Assembly (NCBI GenBank): GCA_016711435.1
Contig: JADJSY010000066.1
Location: forward strand, 1-33,608
Length of the DNA stretch: 33,608 nt
Direction: 5' to 3'
Source: Lewinellaceae bacterium
GTDB lineage: Bacteria; Bacteroidota; Bacteroidia; Chitinophagales; Saprospiraceae
Shown here: positions 33,018 through 33,608 of the stretch, piece by piece
How positions within the stretch are numbered: the stretch's first letter is position 1
Layout: each line of letters begins with the position of its first letter
Notes under the pieces: model-generated
The model's input: the letters and a program-made list of their open reading frames with translations, nothing else
Told to the model about the DNA's origin: nothing
Databases searched by the model: none
Made by a program: the position numbers and the translations under genes

Positions 33018-33608
33018 ATGCAGTATCAATTTGCTTCCAAGCCCAACCGCCTATGGATCTTGCTGGCAGGTATTTTCCTGACCAACGCTATCGTGGCTGA
33101 ATTCATGGGCGTCAAACTTTTCATTAGAAAAAACTTTTGGTTATCAGCCCGTTAACTGGAATCTGTTCGGTCAAAGCGGACTGGCATTCACACTGACTGC
33201 CGGGGTGTTGCTCTGGCCGGTCGTGTTCGTGATGACGGATATTATCAACGAATATTTTGGCCGGAAAGGCATCCGGATGTTATCGTACCTCACAGCGGGG
33301 CTGATTGCCTACGGTTTTATCATGCTTTATTTGTCCATCGGACTGGAACCTGCCGATTTCTGGCGCACGGCGCATATCAAACCGGACATGAGCCCGGAGG
33401 CCCAGGAAGCCCTGCGCGGACAGGTAAGCGACTACAATACCGCTTTTGCGGTGGTGTTCGGGCAAAGTCTCTGGATTATCGTAGGTTCTTTGGTGGCATT
33501 CCTCGTGGCGCAGATTGTGGATGTTACTATTTTCCACCGCATTAAAAAATACACCGGCGAAAACAAAATCTGGTTGCGGGCAACGGGCAAGCGTTTTTAG
33601 TTTCCCAG
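33018..33608 (+). pseudogene. yhhQ: Queuosine precursor transporter, YhhQ family, frameshifted and partial
   Basis: From the ATG at 33018 (MQYQFASKPN) the first 35 residues are the opening of a YhhQ-type transporter (LAGIFLTNAIVAEFMGVKLF). The frame then slips by 2 bases near 33122-33124; the second frame gives LEKTFGYQPVNWNLFGQSGL, then VVFVMTDIINEYFGRKGIRM and IIVGSLVAFLVAQIVDVTIF, all standard for the family (vitamin-like queuine precursor uptake). Near 33585-33600 another slip turns the expected ATGSxxVSQ into ATGKRF and a stop, although VSQ is readable in the next frame (33600-33608). The protein continues beyond the right edge. Confidence 0.82.

Overview
The window looks like a chromosomal segment (probably a whole metagenomic contig) of a member of the Bacteroidota. 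Evidence: type IX secretion (T9SS) C-terminal sorting domains on two proteins, Bacteroidota-type promoters (TTG, about 20 bases, TAnnTTTG), almost no Shine-Dalgarno sequences, and the usual pairing of a GMC oxidoreductase with a gluconate dehydrogenase subunit 3-like protein. Saprospiria-like ancestry is my guess; no rRNA is present to test it.

Layout. 1-3903: two minus-strand genes for exported proteins, a two-component-regulator-type propeller protein and a delta-60-repeat T9SS protein, both broken by many small indels. 4.3-7.1 kb: an AT-richer accessory stretch with a small membrane protein, an SRPBCC protein, a frameshifted YhcG/DUF1016 nuclease and an unknown protein whose stop codon lies in an attC-like hairpin. 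7.3-16.9 kb: a minus-strand cluster that reads as one regulated export system: membrane fusion protein, TolC-like outer-membrane protein (one frameshift), ABC ATPase, two FtsX/MacB-type permeases, then a sigma-54 response regulator and its histidine kinase. A sigma-54-type promoter with an upstream dyad sits in front of the first gene, so the cluster probably controls itself. 16.9-20.2 kb: flippase-like membrane protein, LpxH-like phosphoesterase, small membrane protein and pdxH. 20.5-24.9 kb (plus strand): metK, then rplM-rpsI-rpsB-tsf. 25-30.7 kb: a possible small RNA, an orphan T9SS tail, an old-yellow-enzyme reductase, the GMC/subunit 3 pair, a membrane protein and a DUF1573 lipoprotein. 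30.9-33.6 kb: an Hsp70/HscA-like chaperone (frameshifted) and a truncated YhhQ-type queuosine precursor transporter.

Two things stand out. First, intergenic spaces are filled with structured repeats built from short recurring words, many forming long hairpins (arms up to 67 bp) and several beginning at or next to stop or start codons, even inside the ribosomal-protein and efflux operons. Second, reading-frame breaks are dense in the first 4 kb and recur in the last 2 kb, with only two single breaks between; this suggests low-quality contig ends rather than gene decay.
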